64,000 nucleotides of DNA from Microvelia longipes (Eukaryota > Arthropoda > Insecta > Hemiptera > Veliidae), in contig JACMZG010000008.1 of NCBI GenBank assembly GCA_018340805.1, forward strand, positions 16,699,007-16,763,006. Direction: 5' to 3'. Shown one piece after another: positions 60,375 to 64,000 of this stretch. Numbering within the stretch: position 1 is the stretch's first letter; each line of letters starts with the position of its first letter. The position numbers and the translations under genes are program-made. The notes beneath the pieces are model-generated. The model did no database searches, was not told where the DNA came from, and saw only the letters and a list, made by a program, of their open reading frames with translations.

Positions 60375-60597
60375 TGACACATTACCCGTTCTACAAACAT
60401 TAAACATGTCATAAAATTTACTATCACTTACAAATATCCTAACGTCACGACTTCTGAGATTTATTACTCCTATAAATGGATTTATCAATATATATTGTGG
60501 ACGTGGATTTCGTTATCATATTCAATATTTTATTACACTTAGTGGGATTATTAAAGGATATATATTATAATAATAAGCAGCATTGAACGAAGGGTAA

Positions 60598-60662
60598 AGT
60601 GTATATATATATATAATATATATATATAAAATATATTTATATATATCTTATAATCTATAATC
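60598..60662. repeat. TA-rich microsatellite
   Basis: Interrupted (TA)n with ATATATATAAAATATATTT pieces, followed by a TGTGTGTG run and a GTGTGACGTCATCAAC family D-like fragment (60690-60760). Confidence 0.85.
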
Positions 60663-60762
60663 TTGATCAGTACATCTATATATTTCTGTGTGTGTGTATT
60701 ATGAAACATGTGTGACGTCATCAACTCACAATAATAATTTGAAAATTTCTAAAACTTACGTT

Positions 60763-61734
60763 AAATTAGTTTGATGGTTTAGTTTGGATTAGTTGATAGT
60801 TTGGGCTTAAATGATTACTCAAATATTACTATTTATGATATGCAAATATAAAAAGTTAAAGTTAATTAGTAGCAGTTCTTCTCGTTTAATGATTGGCGTA
60901 TATTACATGATGTAAACAAATTACTTTTTTTGACTAATTCATTTGGAAATTTGCGTATATCGTGGCAGTAAGCCACTTATATAAACTAGTAATATGACAT
61001 ATTTATACATGACAACAACCATGTGGCATAGGGAAGCGGTGGGAGCAGGAGCAGGGTCACGAAGCGGGCCCCCTGCCAACTCTGCCTAGCAGCTAACAGG
61101 CCTGTTGTTTGACCAAAGGCTGCTTGATTTCTGTATGTCTAGCTTACGCGTTGGTAGTTTTCTAGCGAAATTAACATTCTTGAAAATCACATCATAATTA
61201 CATTATGATGTGAGTTCACGCCCCTCAAGAATATATTTTCATTTACTTCAGGAACTACTGTGTATAATTATTTAGTATTCAAAAGAAAATTTAGATTTTC
61301 TGTTTTTAGAGGTTGCTCAGATGACGGAAGTGTTTTTCTTCTTTAGTTGTAGATATACGAGATTTCCTTTAAATTTGTATTTTTCGATTTTTCTTTCCCC
61401 TGCAAAGAACTACTTAATCAATTCAACCTTGACCTTGACCTACGATTAAGAAATTATAGTCGAAATATGACATTGGGGCTACTGAGAGTTAGCCTGTCTC
61501 CAACTAAACTTGATCTCAACCATTTATATACTCACCAGTTTAATTATAACATAATAATGTTACTTTCTCCGCAGTAACTATACCTCTAAAATGGGGACCG
61601 TTGTGCGGGCAGATTTATAGGTAATGAAAAACGACTGATAAACACGTCTCTTTAGAAAACGAATTTGTTAATACCTTATTAATTTCCCTCATTTATACCG
61701 TAGATATATAGGAAAAGTATTGTGTTTGCAAAAA
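60763..61734. other. AT-rich spacer with a GC-rich patch
   Basis: A patch at 61020-61110 (GAAGCGGTGGGAGCAGGAGC, GGGCCCCCTGCC) stands out from its surroundings but is unrecognised. Confidence 0.35.
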
Positions 61735-62600
61735 ATCCAGAACCGGGATGGAAACGGAAGTGTCCGTTTCAGGTGTTTGAAAGGCATCCTAAATGGTTTT
61801 CTCAAAGTTGTCCGTCTGTATGTGTGTGTGTCTGTTATCATCGTAGTGTATTCATGCTAAAGAGTTGAAAATTTGTACAAAAATCATTCTACCGCTGTAT
61901 TTGTGCTATTCGGAAAATAGTTTTTTCATAACGTCATTAACCCACAATAATGACTCAGCAAAAATTTCTACAAATCATAAAACGCAGACAAATGATCCGA
62001 TCGAATTGAGATTTGGCACGCATGTGACTATGTATAAGCATAACATAATATGTCAAGTTTCATTTTATTACCAACATTAGTTAAAATTTTATTGAATGAC
62101 TTGTGTACGTTTTTTAAAAAATCGCCAAAAACTGGGAAATTATCCAATTGGGTTGAAATTTGGTACAAACTTATATTATTACCTATAATTAAGGAGCATT
62201 GAGCGTGGTGAGTGCTATTCCGAAAATATTTTTTATGACGTCATTAACTCGCAATAATGCCTTTTATGCATTAATGCAAAAATTTTGAAAATTCATACAA
62301 CGCGGAAAAATAATGCGATCGGATTAAGAGTTCACACGCATGTGGCATGTATAATACTAAATATGTGTCAAGTTTCATCTCATTTAAGCATTAGTTACAT
62401 TTTTTTATTGAATGACTAGTGTACGTTTTTAAAAAAATGTAAAAAATCAGTCAATTTAAATAAGTTGAAACTTAGTACAAGTGTATACCTTTACATAATT
62501 AATAAGTACACTAAGTTTCATTTTAATACGACAAGTATATCCATGAATTTTGTTGCATCATATAAAATGCTCCGTGTTTTTGACCAAGTAAAACTGAAAC
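61735..62600 (-). repeat. Interspersed family D, copy with internal duplication
   Basis: On the minus strand it carries the family blocks, including AACGTCAT/TGACGTCAT and the CAAACACAATA-type end near 61725. A segment of about 300 bp occurs twice in tandem (about 61905-62200 and 62215-62510). Both copies have the TCATTAAC...GCAATAATG, ACGCATGTG and TGAATGACT.GTGTACGTTTTT blocks. Confidence 0.75.
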
Positions 62601-62628
62601 TTGATAACTTTGATGAAAATTAAAAGAA

Positions 62629-62678
62629 TATGTATAGATAAAGTAAAGTATACTTATACTTTACTTTATCCATACATA
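62629..62678. repeat. 50-bp inverted repeat
   Basis: TATGTATAGATAAAGTAAAG then TATA, returning as TATACTTTACTTTATCCATA then CATA. The arms are 24 nt with one mismatch. It abuts the left end of the foldback at 62684. Confidence 0.85.
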
Positions 62679-62683
62679 TTAAA

Positions 62684-62970
62684 TATACTAGTAGAATGAG
62701 CGTGAATGGAGTCCAATCATAAATAACTAAAAGAAAAGAAGTCTCTCCACAAACAAAACTTTATTGGCAAAGCGCTTTCAACATAACTAGAGGCCATCAT
62801 TAGGTATTAGAGTCAGACTCTAATACCTAATAAGAAAACATAGACTCACTTCTCTACTTCTTTAACATCTCAACGGTTTTGCACTGATGATGGCCTCTAG
62901 TTAGGTTGAAAGCGCTTTGCCAATAAAGTTTTGTTTTGTGGAGAGACTTCCTTTCTTTTATTATTCATAC
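62684..62970 (+). mobile_element. Foldback family A, copy 2
   Basis: It starts ACTAGTAGAATGAGCGTGAA and passes through AAGTCTCTCCAC, AAAGCGCTTTC and CTAGAGGCCATCATTAGG to a central palindrome (TTAGGTATTAGAGTC A GACTCTAATACCTAA). It returns to TTGCACTGATGATGGCCTCT, AGGTTGAAAGCGCTTTGCC, AATAAAGTTTTG and GTGGAGAGAC. It is about 85 bp shorter than copy 1, with a simpler centre. The right arm keeps CTGATGA...GAAA, while the left arm has a deletion there. In copy 1 likewise only one arm keeps the full core. Confidence 0.75.
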
Positions 62971-63331
62971 AAATTAAAGTTCTATAGAAGAAGCGATAGA
63001 AAGCATACAAACACGATAAAAGCATAATAGATGCTAGCTGGGACAGCAAGCTCAAGGTTTTGATTAAGAGAAGTCTTCTTCCTTTAGATTTAAGGAGCTA
63101 TAGACACAATTAATTTTAAATCGTTACGCGAGTTGGTCTCAAAAATATTACTTGCAATTTTATTAGTTACTTGCGTTATTAGTGATGGACTTATGAATTG
63201 TTTGTCAACAGTCATCTAAATGACTGTCAAAGTCATACCAATATTTGAATATGTTATTACCAGAGACTATAGATACTTAAACAGTAAGACTGTCGACTCA
63301 ATGGTGGGAAAATTTGGATTCCGTACGACGC

Positions 63332-63976
63332 TAGCGCTGCGGCGGACCTACCTTTCAATTGAGTGGGCGTGTCTTAATTTCCCGCTTTATGCCCACAGTC
63401 AGTTTGAAATTTAATTTCTATACTTTGTATAGTTATACTTCTAACTAACCTTACCACTTTAATCTTACACAGAACACTTGTGATTATTTTTAAGTTTTTC
63501 ATTCAAGTAATTTATTAATTTAATTGATTCAATCAGGTAATAATGAAATAGTGGCTAAAGTTTTACACGTGCTAAAAGATAGATTTTGGCATTTAATGCA
63601 GCCTGTATTATAATTACATCGGCGAGATGCGCACATGTGATTAAATGTAATTACCTGATGAAATCGACTAAATCAATAAATTAATTAAATGAAATATACT
63701 TATCTGCCATCATTAGCGTTCTCTGGAAGTTTTAAAAAGGTTTCTATTTACTTTTAGTTTCTGAATTTTGGAAATATAGAACATGCAACGGCGAACCGTT
63801 TTTGTGAAAAATACATACAGAAAACAATCAATTTTATAATAATAATAAATGTAGCTGTCATAACCAAGAATTGCCATGGTATTCATGAATTTAAATATAA
63901 AAATATAATCAGTCATCTTTGGAAAGCTATTGGGGTTTAGTTCATAAGTTGTCCGCACCGGTCCGCCGCAGCGCTA
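63332..63976. mobile_element. Possible TIR element with 17-bp perfect inverted ends
   Basis: TAGCGCTGCGGCGGACC (63332-63348) and its exact reverse complement GGTCCGCCGCAGCGCTA (63960-63976) bracket 611 bp of AT-rich DNA. The ends are very GC-rich for this sequence. Both outer ends are TA, so a TA target site is possible. No transposase is visible. The right flank is cut off by the window end. Confidence 0.5.
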
Positions 63977-64000
63977 TTTTAGTAGCTTGCGATAATGGAA

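Noticed and set aside
59441..60488. Two minus-strand frames spanning the unknown bases
   Set aside because: Most of their length is N. The short real part right of the gap (INLRSRDVRIFVSDSKFYDM) looks mildly protein-like but cannot be assigned.

Overview
The window is AT-rich animal nuclear DNA, almost certainly from an insect. The genes have introns with GT-AG borders and very long intronic and intergenic spacing. Their products are secreted, low-complexity Pro/Val- and Gly/Tyr-rich proteins of cuticle type (Vajk-like or CPLC-type). The repeats are those of an arthropod genome: hAT DNA transposons, an RNase H-bearing LINE, tRNA-derived SINEs and foldback elements. The style of the interspersed repeats suggests a hemipteran, but this is only an impression.

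The coding content is a tandem array of related genes, all on the + strand. Gene 1 has its main exon at 2110-2967. Gene 2 has exons at 10941-11047 and 12782-13286. Gene 3 has exons at 37417-37502, 43169-43697 and 44282-44590. A probable gene 4 is represented only by a TATA promoter and a 21-nt first coding exon (59216-59236); the rest lies in or beyond an 834-base assembly gap (59541-60374). Genes 1-3 share one plan: a phase-0 intron interrupts the signal peptide, a basic K/R cleavage-like site follows 5-9 residues after the hydrophobic core, then comes a variable spacer, and the protein ends in a conserved Pro-Val repeat module with the motif YPVPVP[VL]Y[RK]xK. The short first exons of genes 1-3 were not identified. 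The proteins are presumably co-secreted structural components of cuticle or another extracellular matrix.

The rest of the window is mobile and repetitive DNA. A hAT element with perfect 8-bp target duplications (11130-11771) sits 82 bp inside a gene 2 intron. A 5'-truncated LINE (14314-16511, minus) has an (AATA)n tail and a 14-bp target duplication. Two copies of one tRNA-derived SINE (19127-19710 and 44757-45319, both minus) each have recognisable target duplications. Foldback families lie at 8211-8582 and 62684-62970, 16710-17117 (half copy 51700-52005), 24669-24924 and 48027-48345. Three of these carry hammerhead-ribozyme-like or Penelope-pLTR-like strings in their arms. A long interspersed family with TGACGTCA motifs occurs at 25948-26645, 29040-29690, 41348-42205 and 61735-62600. 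Minisatellites and TA/CA/TG microsatellites are scattered throughout. Large stretches (for example 29.7-37.2 kb and 52.0-56.0 kb) show nothing I can name.
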